A stretch of 64,000 bases of DNA from Sphingomonas sp. HMP9 (GCF_013374115.1 NZ_AP022673.1:1888501-1952500), one strand, 5' to 3'; shown: positions 50,301-59,186, counted from the first letter of the stretch. Program-made: numbers and translations. The notes: generated by a model not told the origin, from the sequence alone.

Positions 50301-50696
50301 GAGCCGAACCGGTACGATCGTCTGGATAGCACATTGGGTGATCCACGTTGGCAAGGTGCCTTCAATGCCGCGGTTCATTCGGGCCCGATCGAGCTGTCCT
50401 ACAATGCGCGGTACGTCGGCAAGCAGATCGTTTCGGGTCTGGTGTACGAAACCTTCTTCGCATCACAGGGGCGCCCCGCACTTAATCCCGACGCGCGGCC
50501 ATTCGTGTATTATGATCCGATCGTGTATCACAATGCCCGCATCAACCTTCGCGCGAACGACAAGTATCGCTTCTTCTTCGGTGTCGACAATCTCACCAAC
50601 GAGTTGCCGCCGTACGAATTGACGGGGACGGGTAGCGATGCGATCTATCCGAATACGGGTCGGTTCTTTTATGCCGGCGCAGAGTTCAAGTTCTAA
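47400..50696 (+). CDS. large TonB-dependent receptor
   Basis: An 1098-residue outer-membrane receptor with signal peptide (about 1-25), an N-terminal linker (about 30-70) and a TonB box-like DEITVTGSRI. The plug domain follows (VNGRRIV and YGSDAIAGVVNFRL near residues 160-205), then a 22-strand barrel ending in an aromatic FYAGAEFKF. It has even numbers of loop cysteines in pairs. Such long receptors are abundant in sphingomonads and often take up plant or complex carbon compounds; the ligand is unknown. Base use is less GC-rich than that of its neighbours, as is common for this class. It has its own AT-rich upstream region and a strong terminator. Confidence 0.9.
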   Translation: MVISRLASATALAGTLFFVPGLAVAQTQTNSVETPYGPTQPDAATTPPPSARDQLGSSDVTDQTAAADDEITVTGSRIRVSRKIDAAVPVTTITAAQLLGTRGDVSLGDALNQLPQLRSTFSQANSTGSIGTAGLNLLDLRGLGTARTLTLVNGRRIVTAVPGSYTPDVNTIPYDLVESVDLVTGGNSAIYGSDAIAGVVNFRLRKDYEGLKLRGQGGVTSYGDRGTYLLSAVAGHNFFDGKINLTASGEYSRANSVFYQDRDYLGAFSGTPAFITSQTTSAPNRNFDGVPNTAFVPRGSVFSNRSTGGSVITSCPTTATAANLAQRTNVCTGQLSPTGGPIAYTYVFQPDGSLARDSNITDLRSIGGGVLGGFGATGVEDAMLLPKNERYVANINLSGNFSPAFKPFIEATYVKVDVEQQSTQPTFTGGTLSSTFSVNNPFLSAANRATLSSILAPGATSFTLNRFNNDFGTRAEFHNRETYRGVIGVEGDISKTGNLHYEVAGNYGRTENHYRTGGNVLLANYGRAINAVVAPANYTGSNFVQNAAGQRVVCGVNADANTTNDDANCVPLNLFGANRYDSRALGYTLYTSTRDQWAEEIDVTASLSGDSSGLFSLPGGPVGFAFGGEYRREDAFSGQDPVTASGATFLNPASTFDPPSVNIKELFGELRVPLLANIPFIHELTIEGAGRVSDYGGNTGSVVAWNAGGIWAPFRDLRFRGTLARSVRAPNLSNLYATAATTFVNGLTDPCDQPGGTNSGNNITANPNRAANCAAAGIPTTITFADPQSGAQLVRPWTNQSPSGVAGVNQGNLGLTPEIGYSFTVGTIYTPHQVPGLSLKVEYYNIRVKNVISGLTGQAIINRCYDDTNGIDNTFCAAVFRRTTGEPTTNLTFNGQTSRTIDQAQFTFPTTGNGIGFINQPFNFAQLKTRGIDFDASYARDFSENWGVNFRFQVSYVMDRLNYAYITEPNRYDRLDSTLGDPRWQGAFNAAVHSGPIELSYNARYVGKQIVSGLVYETFFASQGRPALNPDARPFVYYDPIVYHNARINLRANDKYRFFFGVDNLTNELPPYELTGTGSDAIYPNTGRFFYAGAEFKF

Positions 50697-50721
50697 ACGG
50701 TAGAATTACAGAAAAACCTTG

Positions 50722-50749
50722 GGCCGCCTTTTTGGCGGCCTTTTTTTTT
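50722..50749 (+). terminator. rho-independent terminator of the TonB receptor
   Basis: A perfect 7-bp stem GGCCGCC / GGCGGCC with a five-T loop is followed by nine T residues. Read from the minus strand, the stem is followed by CAAGGTTTTT, so it may also stop transcripts from alr. Confidence 0.93.
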
Positions 50750-50760
50750 GGACCTTTTGG

Positions 50761-51795
50761 TCAGTCCCAATGGCGATCGAAGCGCGCGCCGAGACCTGTC
50801 AGCAGTTCATATTGCGACATCCCCGATAGCGCGGCCGCTTCGGGCAAGGCGAAATCCAGCGCGAGCCATGTGCCTTCTTGCATCGTCGGCACGCTCGTCA
50901 CGTCGATGGCGACGAGATCCATCGATACGCGGCCGATTACGGGAATCGCGATGCCGCCTGCCAATGCGGTTCCGCAGTTCGAAAATCCGCGGAAATAGCC
51001 GTCGGCATAGCCTAGATTGAGGATCGCCACGTCGGTGTCCGCCGTCGCGGTCCAGGTCGCGTTATAGCCGACCGTTTGCCCCACAGATACGCGGCGGCGC
51101 TGGAGGATCTGCGCTTCGATCGTGACTACGGACTCGATCGCATCCGCCAGCCCTGCACGGGGAACACCGCCATACAGCGCCAACCCCGGACGGGTCAGGT
51201 CGAACGCATACCCCTTGAGCGCGATGCCCGCCGAGTTGGCCAGACTCATCCGCCTCGCCGCCGTCCGCCCGACGAGCGCGGCGAAGCGGTCGCGTTGCGC
51301 TTCGTTCATCGGCGAGTCCTCGTCGGCGCAGGCCAGGTGACTCATCAGCGTTTCGATTGCGAGTCCATCGAGCAGGCCGCCCGCGATATCGTCCGCCGAA
51401 ATGCCAAGGCGGTTCATGCCGGTGTCGACCATGACGTCGCACGCCCCGCCGCCCGCCGCCTTCCAGCGCGCGACCTGGGTGGGGGTGTTCAGGACCGGGC
51501 GGGCGAAGCCGGCGGCCGCGGCGGGCATGTCCTCCTCGCGGACACCGTGGAGGACCGACACGGTCAGGCCCAGCGGCGCGAGTTCGGCGGCCTCCTGCCA
51601 GTTCGAGACGAAGAAATCGCGGCAGCCGGCGTCGGCGAGGCGACGCGCGACGTCGATCGCGCCAAGCCCGTAGCCGTTCGCCTTGACCGCCGCGCCGCAC
51701 GCGGCGGTGCCGCTCATGCGATCGAGCGTGCGCCAGTTCTGGACGAGGGCGTCGCCGTCGAGGCGCAGGCGGAGGGGAGCGGGAATGTCGATCAC
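50761..51795 (-). CDS. alr: alanine racemase
   Basis: A 344-residue PLP enzyme making D-alanine for the cell wall. The PLP lysine is Lys38 in AAVKANGYGLGA; the second catalytic base, tyrosine, is in TVGYNATWTA. The start is GTG 51795, which places the family start IPAPLRLRLDGDALVQNW at residues 4-21; the open frame upstream reads antisense to btuD and is not used. It lies 40 bases after btuD on the same strand, at the end of the B12 uptake operon. Confidence 0.92.
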   Translation of the reverse strand: MIDIPAPLRLRLDGDALVQNWRTLDRMSGTAACGAAVKANGYGLGAIDVARRLADAGCRDFFVSNWQEAAELAPLGLTVSVLHGVREEDMPAAAAGFARPVLNTPTQVARWKAAGGGACDVMVDTGMNRLGISADDIAGGLLDGLAIETLMSHLACADEDSPMNEAQRDRFAALVGRTAARRMSLANSAGIALKGYAFDLTRPGLALYGGVPRAGLADAIESVVTIEAQILQRRRVSVGQTVGYNATWTATADTDVAILNLGYADGYFRGFSNCGTALAGGIAIPVIGRVSMDLVAIDVTSVPTMQEGTWLALDFALPEAAALSGMSQYELLTGLGARFDRHWD

Positions 51796-51835
51796 CCGGC
51801 GCGGGATAGTGCCCCCGGCCGGGCGCGTCGACCGT

Positions 51836-52630
51836 CTATGCCGCGTCGCCGTCGAATGAACCGGCGCGCCCGACTGGAACGAGCAGGCGGCGAACACCGT
51901 CGTCGAGGTGCGCCACGCGGACGCCGAACACGCGGCCGAGCGTGTCCGCGGTCATGACTTCGGCCACCGGCCCGAATGCGACGACCCGGCCATCCGCGAT
52001 CAGCAGCGCGTCGTCGGCCGCGCGCTGCGCCTGGACGAGGTCGTGGAGGACGATCGCCACCCCTGCCCCGCCGAGCGCATAGCTGCGCAGGCGGGTGAGC
52101 AGGTCGATCTGGTGCGCGGGGTCGAGGCTTGCGAGCGGTTCGTCGGCGAGCAACCAGCGCGGTTCGCCTGCCAGCACGCGCGCGAGCAAGACGCGCGCGC
52201 GTTCGCCGCCGGAGAGTTCGCCGACCGGGCGATCCGCGAGATGGAGCGTCTCGGTATCGTGCATCGCCTGCTCCACCGCCGCGTAGTCGGCAACCGACGG
52301 GGCGGCATGCGCGCCGAGATGCGGCAGGCGACCGAGCGCGACGACATCGCGCGAGACGATGTTCCAATGCACCGTCGCGTCCTGCGGAAGATAACCGATC
52401 GCGCGGGCTCGGGCGCGCGGGTCCATTCGCGCGACGTCCTGCGCGTCGAGCCGGACGCTGCCGGTGCTGCGGTCGACGAGCGCGGCGGCGGCCTTGACGA
52501 GCGTGCTCTTGCCCGCGCCGTTCGGGCCGAGGATCGCGGTGACGCGGCCGGGGCGGAGATGCGCGGACACGTCGCTCAGGACAATGCGCTTGCCGAGCGT
52601 CACGCCCAGCGCCGCGATGATCAGATCCAT
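51836..52630 (-). CDS. btuD: BtuD-like ABC transporter ATPase
   Basis: A 264-residue ABC ATPase of the FecE/BtuD type. Walker A LGPNGAGKSTL, signature LSGGERARVLLARVLAGEP, Walker B WLLADEPLASLD, and switch His in VLHDL. It drives B12 import with the BtuC-like permease, whose gene it overlaps by 10 bases. The cofactor assignment rests on the riboswitch and BtuB in front; on sequence alone iron-siderophore or heme would be possible. Confidence 0.88.
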   Translation of the reverse strand: MDLIIAALGVTLGKRIVLSDVSAHLRPGRVTAILGPNGAGKSTLVKAAAALVDRSTGSVRLDAQDVARMDPRARARAIGYLPQDATVHWNIVSRDVVALGRLPHLGAHAAPSVADYAAVEQAMHDTETLHLADRPVGELSGGERARVLLARVLAGEPRWLLADEPLASLDPAHQIDLLTRLRSYALGGAGVAIVLHDLVQAQRAADDALLIADGRVVAFGPVAEVMTADTLGRVFGVRVAHLDDGVRRLLVPVGRAGSFDGDAA

Positions 52631-53592
52631 GCGCGGCCCCGTTCCCTGACCAGCAAGACGAGGAAGAACGGCGCGCCGATCATCGCCATCGCCACGCCGA
52701 GCCGGACTTCGCCCGCACCGGGTGCGAGACGGACAAGGCTGTCCGCAGCGAGGACCAGCGCTGCACCACCGAGCGCGGAGGGCAGCAGCAACGCGCTCGG
52801 GCGATGCCCGAAGATTGGTCGCAGTAGGTGTGGCACGACCAGCCCGACAAAGCCGATCACGCCGGTCACCGCGACGCCCGCGCCGACGACGAGCCCGGTG
52901 CCGAGCACCACCAGCAACCGCACGCGGCCCATCCGTATCCCGAGCGACCGCGCCGCCGCCTCGCCCAACGCCAGTGCGTCGAGCGACCGGCCGGTCAGCA
53001 ACAGCAACACCGCGCCGGCAAGCATTGGCGGCAGGGCAAGCGTCACGTCGTCCCAGCCGCGATCGGTCAGCGCGCCCATGATCCAGTCGATCACCTCTGC
53101 GACCGCATAGGGGTTCGGCGCGATCGAAATCAGGAACGCGGTGAGCGCACCGGCAAGGCTCGACAGCACCGTGCCCGCGAGGATGAACGTGATCGCGCTC
53201 GGCGACCGCCATGTCAGCGCGGCGAGCAACGCGACCGCGCCGCCCGCGCCCAGCATCGCGGCGACGAAGATCGCGGGGCCGGAGCCCAAACCGAACACGA
53301 TCGCCGCCACCGCCGCAAGCGCTGCGACCGACGACACGCCGACGACCGCGGGGTCGGCGAGCGGGTTGCGGAGATACCCTTGCAGCACCGCCCCCGACAG
53401 CCCGAGCGTCGCGCCGAGCGCGAGCCCGAGTACCGCGCGGGGCAGGCGCAGTTCGAGGATGATCCACCAGCGCGGATCGCTGGAGAACCAGGCGGAGGCC
53501 GGCACCCAGACTTTCCCACAGCCGAGCGACAGCCCGAACAGGAGGACTACAAGCAGGCCAAGCGCGATGAGTTTGAGCAAGCGGGTCATCAT
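52621..53592 (-). CDS. btuC: BtuC-like ABC transporter permease
   Basis: A 323-residue FecCD/BtuC-family permease with about ten membrane helices. Family blocks ELRLPRAVLGLALGATLGLSG and GLVVPHLLR are seen. Start ATG 53592 (ATG 53589 is adjacent) begins the first helix. The 145-base gap to the BtuF-like gene is filled mainly by a family B repeat. It forms the membrane channel with BtuD. Confidence 0.9.
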   Translation of the reverse strand: MMTRLLKLIALGLLVVLLFGLSLGCGKVWVPASAWFSSDPRWWIILELRLPRAVLGLALGATLGLSGAVLQGYLRNPLADPAVVGVSSVAALAAVAAIVFGLGSGPAIFVAAMLGAGGAVALLAALTWRSPSAITFILAGTVLSSLAGALTAFLISIAPNPYAVAEVIDWIMGALTDRGWDDVTLALPPMLAGAVLLLLTGRSLDALALGEAAARSLGIRMGRVRLLVVLGTGLVVGAGVAVTGVIGFVGLVVPHLLRPIFGHRPSALLLPSALGGAALVLAADSLVRLAPGAGEVRLGVAMAMIGAPFFLVLLVRERGRAWI

Positions 53593-53620
53593 AATGCGTC
53601 CCGAAGCATGCCGAACGCCA

Positions 53621-53725
53621 CCACCCCGGCGGAGGCCGGGGCCCAATTGGGGAACACTTGCGACAGTGGGCAGCGCGCAATTATTTTGGCCATTCCAATT
53701 GGACCCCCGCCTACGCCTAAGTGGC
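53621..53725. repeat. family B element, copy 4, decayed right arm
   Basis: The left arm is intact (CCACCCCGGCGGAGGCCGGG), but the right arm has drifted (CCAATTGGACCCCCGCCTAC, then GCCTAAGTGG), so pairing is partly lost. It sits inside the B12 operon between btuF and btuC. Confidence 0.8.
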
Positions 53726-53737
53726 GTGCATGTCGCA

Positions 53738-54544
53738 TCACAGCCCCGCCCGGATCGCGGCGAGGCGTTCGAGAGCAGGCGGGATCGTCGGCCCGCCGCA
53801 ATTGATCAGCACGCGCGAGAAGACGGCTTGCGGCGTGCGCGGCAACAAACGGTGGCGCAACGCGGTGCCGCGGCCGGCGCGTTCGGAGGCGATCACGACG
53901 GCGGGCGGCTGCGTCACGATCGTCTCGGCGGACAGCGTGCCGGTATGCGTCAGGCCGTAGGTCGCGGCCGCGTTGCGGAAGCCGACGCGCGTCATCATGT
54001 CGTTCAGCAACGTGCTTCCCCCGGTCGCGAGATCGCCGCTGATATAGAGCAACGCGCTTGGCGAAGCGCTGTCCTTGCGGCTCCAGCGTGCCACCGCGCG
54101 GTCGATCTCGGCGTTGATCCGTGCGCCACCCATCGGCGCTCCCGCGGCCTCGGCGATCTGCGTGACCTGCGCCTGGCTTTCCGCAATCGAGTCGGGGATG
54201 CCGACCAGCAGCGTCTTCAGCCCGGCCCGCGCGTAAGCCGCTTGCGTCGCGGGCGGCGTATAGGTGCTGGCGATGACCAGATCGGGATGGAGCGCGATCA
54301 CCTCCTCCGCGGTCCCGGCGATCCCGCGAAACCGGTGGGCGACGGCGATAGGGATCGAGGTCGCGGACGGGTCTTGCGAATAATGGCTGATCGCGGCGAT
54401 CCGCGCGGGCGGCAGGATGCGGATCAGCACCGCATCCACGCACGGATTGGTCGAGACGATCCCCCCGCCCCCGCTCGCCGCCAGACTCGGGGGCCTGGCA
54501 CAGCCTCCGAGCAGGAGCGCGAGGAGGATCGCCGCCCGGCTCAC
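53738..54544 (-). CDS. btuF: BtuF-like periplasmic binding lipoprotein
   Basis: A 268-residue class III binding protein with lipobox LLGGC near residue 15. IVSTNPCVDAVLIRILP and EEVIALHPDLVIAS are typical of the BtuF/FepB-type fold. The start is GTG 54544, overlapping the btuB stop as GTGA. It hands cobalamin to BtuCD. Confidence 0.87.
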   Translation of the reverse strand: MSRAAILLALLLGGCARPPSLAASGGGGIVSTNPCVDAVLIRILPPARIAAISHYSQDPSATSIPIAVAHRFRGIAGTAEEVIALHPDLVIASTYTPPATQAAYARAGLKTLLVGIPDSIAESQAQVTQIAEAAGAPMGGARINAEIDRAVARWSRKDSASPSALLYISGDLATGGSTLLNDMMTRVGFRNAAATYGLTHTGTLSAETIVTQPPAVVIASERAGRGTALRHRLLPRTPQAVFSRVLINCGGPTIPPALERLAAIRAGL

Positions 54545-56439
54545 TTCAGGCGCAACCGCACGCCGCCATAGGCCGCGCGGCCGTAATTGCCGTAGCCGGC
54601 GATCGTCTCGTATCGCGCGTCGGTCAGGTTATCGACACGGCCATAGACCGCGAACCGCTCGCCGATCGGCAGCTCCGCACGAACCCCGGCGAGCGCATAG
54701 CCGTCGAGCCGCGTGGTATTGCCGGCGTCGTCGAAGCTGTCACCGACCATCGTCACGGTGCCGCCGACGGACAGGCCGAACCCGAACCGGTAATCGGCAT
54801 CGACGCTCGCGGTCTGCTTGGGGCGCCGCGCGAGATCATTGCCGAAATTGTCGCCGATCGAACGGTTCTCGGTGTCGATATAGCTGTAGTTTGCCGTCAG
54901 CGTCAGCGCGTCGACCGGGCGCAACGCGAGCGTAAACTCGACGCCCTCCGCTTCGGCCCGCGCAACATTGTCGTAGACGCCGAACGGACGGTTGGCGCAG
55001 ATCGAGTCGCGCGTCGCCAGCTCGGCCGGGCTGCAATCGCGAAAGTCGATCTGGTTGCGCGTGCGGCGATTGAAATAGGTGACGCCGACGCGTGCCCGGT
55101 TACCGAGAAACGCCTGTTCGACGCCGACGTCGAAGTTGCGCGCGGTCTCCGGAGCGAGGAAGGAATTCCCGTAGTCGGAGAAGAGCTGGTACAAGGTCGG
55201 TGCCTTGAAGCCCTCGCCGTAGCTGGCGCGGAAAGTGGTGCCAGCGTTGAGGGCAAGTGCAGCGTTCGCGCCGACCGTCGTGTGGCTGCCAAAATCGTCG
55301 TGATCGTCGTTGCGGATGCCGCCGGTGACGGTGAGAATGTCGAGCGGCTTGACGATCAGCTGGCCGTACACACTGGTGATGCCGGTATCCGCGAAGGTAG
55401 TGCCGTCGTTGAAACGGCTGTTCTCGCGCTCGACGCCTGCGACCACGCGCACCCGGTCGATCGGGCGGAAGTCGCCTTGGTACTCATAGCGCTCGCTGCG
55501 GCCGCGACCGATGAACGATATGTCGCCGCCGGGGTTGGAGAAGTTGTCGCGGTTGATGTCGGCGATCGTGAACGCCACGCGATTGTTGAACCGGCCGTCG
55601 GCCAGGTTCGCATGCAGCCCGGCATAGCCGTACACCTCCTGCGTCGTGCCATATGCGGGGCTGTCCGCCACCACGTACGTCTCCGGGTCGAAACCATCGT
55701 CGATGTCGACACGGCTGTCCGCGAAATAGCCGCGCAGGTCGAGGCCGATGCCCGGCGCGAACTCGACGCCGAGCCGCCCGGTCGCGCCATATTGACGATA
55801 GCCGTCGCGCTCGGTGCCGCTGGCCGCCGACGAGATGCCGTCGGTGCGCAGATATCCGCCGGTCAGCGATCCCGACACCGGCCCCGACTTGCCCGAGACG
55901 CCGGCGCTGGCGAACACGCCGTCGGCATAGCCATATTCGGCGTTGGCGCGCGCCTGGACGCCTTCGGTCGGCGCGGCGGTGATGATGTTGACGACGCCGC
56001 CGATCGCCTGGCTGCCCCACGGCACCGAGTTCGGCCCGCGCAACACCTCGATCCGCTCGACCGAGCTCGACAGGAGGTTGCCGAAGTTGAAGCCGCCGCC
56101 GGTCGACGACGGATCGTTGACGCGCACGCCGTCGATCACGACGAGCGTCTGGTCCGCCTCGGCGCCGCGGATGCGGACGCTGGTCAGCGCACCGACCGTG
56201 CCGTTGCGCGTGACGGTGACGCCGGGCGTGGTCGCGAGCAGGTCGGACACCACGGTGGTTTGCCGGCGCTCGATCTCGGCGCGGTCGATCACGGTCACGG
56301 CTTGGCCGATCTCGCTCAGCGGTTGCGCCGCGCGGGTCGCGGTGACGACGATGTCGGAGGCATCGCTATCGGGGATCGTCTGGGCATTCGCCGGTGCCAC
56401 GATCATCGCGGCGCCCAGGAGAAGGAAGAACTTCGTCAT
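54541..56439 (-). CDS. btuB: BtuB-like TonB-dependent cobalamin receptor
   Basis: A 632-residue outer-membrane receptor with signal peptide (ending ANAQ), TonB box-like DIVVTATRAAQPLSEIG, plug domain (ADQTLVVIDGVRVNDPSS and VEVLRGPNSVPWGSQAIGG-like block) and a 22-strand barrel closing in RAAYGGVRLRLK. Length and domains fit BtuB (E. coli 614). It is the first gene behind a cobalamin riboswitch, which makes B12 the probable ligand. An AGGAC ribosome site lies eight bases before ATG 56439. Confidence 0.93.
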   Translation of the reverse strand: MTKFFLLLGAAMIVAPANAQTIPDSDASDIVVTATRAAQPLSEIGQAVTVIDRAEIERRQTTVVSDLLATTPGVTVTRNGTVGALTSVRIRGAEADQTLVVIDGVRVNDPSSTGGGFNFGNLLSSSVERIEVLRGPNSVPWGSQAIGGVVNIITAAPTEGVQARANAEYGYADGVFASAGVSGKSGPVSGSLTGGYLRTDGISSAASGTERDGYRQYGATGRLGVEFAPGIGLDLRGYFADSRVDIDDGFDPETYVVADSPAYGTTQEVYGYAGLHANLADGRFNNRVAFTIADINRDNFSNPGGDISFIGRGRSERYEYQGDFRPIDRVRVVAGVERENSRFNDGTTFADTGITSVYGQLIVKPLDILTVTGGIRNDDHDDFGSHTTVGANAALALNAGTTFRASYGEGFKAPTLYQLFSDYGNSFLAPETARNFDVGVEQAFLGNRARVGVTYFNRRTRNQIDFRDCSPAELATRDSICANRPFGVYDNVARAEAEGVEFTLALRPVDALTLTANYSYIDTENRSIGDNFGNDLARRPKQTASVDADYRFGFGLSVGGTVTMVGDSFDDAGNTTRLDGYALAGVRAELPIGERFAVYGRVDNLTDARYETIAGYGNYGRAAYGGVRLRLK

Positions 56440-56562
56440 CAGGCACGTCCTAACCAGAACCGCCTGCGACCATTCGCAGCGCGGCCAGACGTCTCTCGCT
56501 CGAGGAAACCCGGCTATGCCGGAGCACTCGTCCGCGCCGGACACCCGCCCGCGCAGTGGATC

Positions 56563-56745
56563 GACCGTGAGAGGCAGGTCTCCTGGCTTCCGGGTCGCCG
56601 CGTCCACCCCGCCTTCCCAGGTCGAAACCCAGTGGCATATTCGGGGTGGCCGCTATCCGGTCACAGTTGCGGGTACAGCGCCGGTCTTGCGGATCTCCGC
56701 GCACCGACTTCCCTTTTGATCCCGTCGCCGGGAACCCTTCACGAG
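56563..56745 (-). promoter_or_regulatory. cobalamin riboswitch (B12 element) of btuB
   Basis: Read on the minus strand, the conserved blocks occur in the right order: GGGAA near the 5' end, GGTGCGCGG, CCCGCAACTGTGACCGG, TGCCACTGGG, GACCTGGGAAGGCGG, and the B12 box AGCCAGGAGACCTGCC (56588-56573). About 125 bases separate the B12 box from the btuB start. They contain a small hairpin but no clear T-run, so control could be on translation as well as on transcription. Confidence 0.95.
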
Positions 56746-56844
56746 GGCGGCATTAGTCGCGCGCCAGGCACGGGTCAACGCGGGGGATAAGGAGCATCGA
56801 CCCGCAAGGGGGCGCTGGGGTAAGCAGGCTGACCATCCATAGCA

Positions 56845-56948
56845 CCACCCCGGCGCAGGCCGGGGCCCAGTTGGGAAACGTCGCTAAGGGAGCGCTGCCC
56901 CTCGTTACTGCGACCTTGCCAACTGGGCCCCGGCCTTCGCCGGGGTGG
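56845..56948. repeat. family B inverted-repeat element, copy 5
   Basis: Arms CCACCCCGGCGCAGGCCGGG and CCCCGGCCTTCGCCGGGGTGG, with CCCAGTTGGG/CCAACTGGG inner ends, around a 45-base linker. It lies upstream of the riboswitch, in a 330-base spacer (56746-57074) that otherwise shows only a short family C copy and, presumably, the btu promoter. Confidence 0.88.
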
Positions 56949-56984
56949 TGGCGTGTTGGTCAGGACGACGCGTTCCCTTCCTTG

Positions 56985-57037
56985 CTCTCCCGCGAAGGCG
57001 GGAGCCCAGACTGGGTCCCCGCCTTCGCGGGGGAAAC
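56985..57037. repeat. short family C element, copy 5
   Basis: A 53-base copy whose arms CTCTCCCGCGAAGGCGGGAG and CCCCGCCTTCGCGGGGGAAA nearly touch (CCCAGA/CTGGG at the centre). The linker seen in longer copies has been lost. Confidence 0.8.
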
Positions 57038-57074
57038 ACGCTATCTTCGTTTCCTTGGCGGGGCGAAATGAATC

Positions 57075-59138
57075 TTACCGGAGCCCGTACCGCAGCCCCA
57101 CCCAGATCGTCCGCGGGGTCGCGCGCTCGACGATGGTCGCGCCGCTGATCCCTGCCTCGACGCGCTCGTCGAACAGATTCTCCCCGCGCAGTTCAGCGAC
57201 CAGCGAGCGCGTGATCGGTAACGCCGCATACGCATCCAGCGTCGTCGCCGGAGCGAGCACCCGCGTGTTCTGGTCGTCGTCATACTGTCGCCCGATATGC
57301 CGCACCGTCAGCGACACCGCCGCCGCCTCGCGCCGCCAGTCGACCGTCCCCGACACCTGGTCGCGCGGCGTCTGCGCCGGTCGCAAGCCGTCCAACGCGG
57401 CGGTGATCCCCGAACCCTCGACCGTCGAACTCGTATGCGACCATGACGCCTGCACACCGATCGGACCGGGCCGATACGCCGCATCCAGCTCGAACCCCTG
57501 CGCGCGGATCGCGTCGAGATTCTGGCGGACACGGTAGGTGGTCACCCCCGGCAGCACCTGCGATGGACTGGTCGTCGTGACGTTCGCCACGGCATCCTTC
57601 AGCCGGTTGTAGAAATAGGTCGCGGCGATGCTCATCCCCGGCGCCGGTGCCAGCGTGACACCACCCTCGACCCCCGTCAGCCGTTCCGGCGACAGCAGTG
57701 CATTGGCCGCGGTCGCATCATTGCCGACACGGAACGGCCGATACAGCTCGTTGAGCGTCGGCAACCGCCATCCGCGATACCCAGCCGCGCGCAGCGTGAT
57801 CGCCTCGACCGGCTGGTACGCCACGCCCGCCCGCCCCGTCGTCTCGCTGCCGTCGCGATCCGCATAGCGCAGGTTGGTCAATGCCGCCCCGCCCGCCAGC
57901 GGCCGTTCGGTCAGATAGCCGCCATCGATCGACCACCAGTCGACCCGCCCGCCAAGGCTGACCGTAAAGTCGCCCGCCACCAGGCTCCCATCCGCGAACA
58001 TACCGGTCGTCGTCGTACTACCGCCAGCCTCGCGCCGCCGCGTCGGCACCGCGGACACGAACGTATAGAGCTCCTGCGTCTTGCCGCGGACATCGCGAAC
58101 ATCCGCACCCAGCCTGAGCGTGATATTCTCCCCCAGCGGCGGAGCGATCTCGATGCGCCCGCCCATCCCGGTCGCCGGCGTATTATACTGGTTCAGCGAC
58201 TGGATCGCGGTCGTCCGCGGCGCATTGATGCTGTTGAAGCTGCTCGCGAACGCCCGCGTCTGCAGATACGCCAGCGCCGAATAGCCCCAGCGCCCGCGCC
58301 CGATCAGCCGGACGCTCGCATCCGCGCCCTCGCTTGTATTATCGGTAAAGTCGCTCCCCCGGTCGCGCCGATCGGTGAACGCGCTCGCATTCATCTGCAC
58401 TTCGGTCTTCGCACCGATCCCGATCACGGTCCGCAACGCCCCCGACGCCTGCTCGTACGGCGCAGCGCGATCGACGATCCCTCGGCTTTCTTCGACTGTC
58501 GGCGTAAAGCCGTCGCCACGGGCATACGCGCCCGACACGGTCGCAAACCCCGACTCGCGCACCAGGGCTGCCGACCCCTGCGCATCGACTGAATCCCGGC
58601 TGCCATACGCAACGCTGCCCTGGAGCGGCGTTGCCCGGTCCGGCGTCGCACTCTCAAGCTCGACCGTCCCGGCCAGCGCCCCCGGCCCCTGGTACCCGCT
58701 TCCGCCACCGCGCGTGACGCGGATGCGCCCGAGACGCCCCGTCGCATAGGCCGGAAACGCAACCCAGCCGCCGAACGGATCCGCCTGCGGTACGCCGTCG
58801 AACACCAGTAGCGCGCGACTGGACGCGTTGCCGCCGATGCCCCGCAGCGAAATTCCCTGGCTGGTCGGATTGGCACTGCGCGAATCCGACCGGCGGAATT
58901 GCTGCAGCCCAGCGACATCGGCCAGCACGCTTTCCAGCCGGTTGCTCGCATTCGCCTGGATCCGGTCGCGGTCGATCGTGACGATGTCGTACGCACGATC
59001 GCCGGGCGCGTTCGCAAGCCCGCGCCCGGTGACGACGATGTCAGCCGGTTGACCGGCAGGCGCAACGGTCATTTGCGCGACCGCACGGCCGGACGAAAGC
59101 AGCACGAAGGCGAGCGTAGTGAGCGAGATACGGATCAT
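57075..59138 (-). CDS. TonB-dependent receptor
   Basis: A 687-residue outer-membrane receptor. Signal peptide (about 1-21), TonB box-like ADIVVTGRGLANAPG, and plug domain with SQGISLRGIGGNASSRALLV and VFDGVPQADPFGGW; the barrel ends in TIWVGLRYGLR. The ligand is not evident. It is on the same strand as the B12 operon but separated from it by the riboswitch, and it starts 48 bases after the DUF4126 gene. Confidence 0.9.
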   Translation of the reverse strand: MIRISLTTLAFVLLSSGRAVAQMTVAPAGQPADIVVTGRGLANAPGDRAYDIVTIDRDRIQANASNRLESVLADVAGLQQFRRSDSRSANPTSQGISLRGIGGNASSRALLVFDGVPQADPFGGWVAFPAYATGRLGRIRVTRGGGSGYQGPGALAGTVELESATPDRATPLQGSVAYGSRDSVDAQGSAALVRESGFATVSGAYARGDGFTPTVEESRGIVDRAAPYEQASGALRTVIGIGAKTEVQMNASAFTDRRDRGSDFTDNTSEGADASVRLIGRGRWGYSALAYLQTRAFASSFNSINAPRTTAIQSLNQYNTPATGMGGRIEIAPPLGENITLRLGADVRDVRGKTQELYTFVSAVPTRRREAGGSTTTTGMFADGSLVAGDFTVSLGGRVDWWSIDGGYLTERPLAGGAALTNLRYADRDGSETTGRAGVAYQPVEAITLRAAGYRGWRLPTLNELYRPFRVGNDATAANALLSPERLTGVEGGVTLAPAPGMSIAATYFYNRLKDAVANVTTTSPSQVLPGVTTYRVRQNLDAIRAQGFELDAAYRPGPIGVQASWSHTSSTVEGSGITAALDGLRPAQTPRDQVSGTVDWRREAAAVSLTVRHIGRQYDDDQNTRVLAPATTLDAYAALPITRSLVAELRGENLFDERVEAGISGATIVERATPRTIWVGLRYGLR

Positions 59139-59186
59139 CGCCGGCGCATGGCAGCTTTTCCGCCCGCCCGGAATACGCCTCCGACG

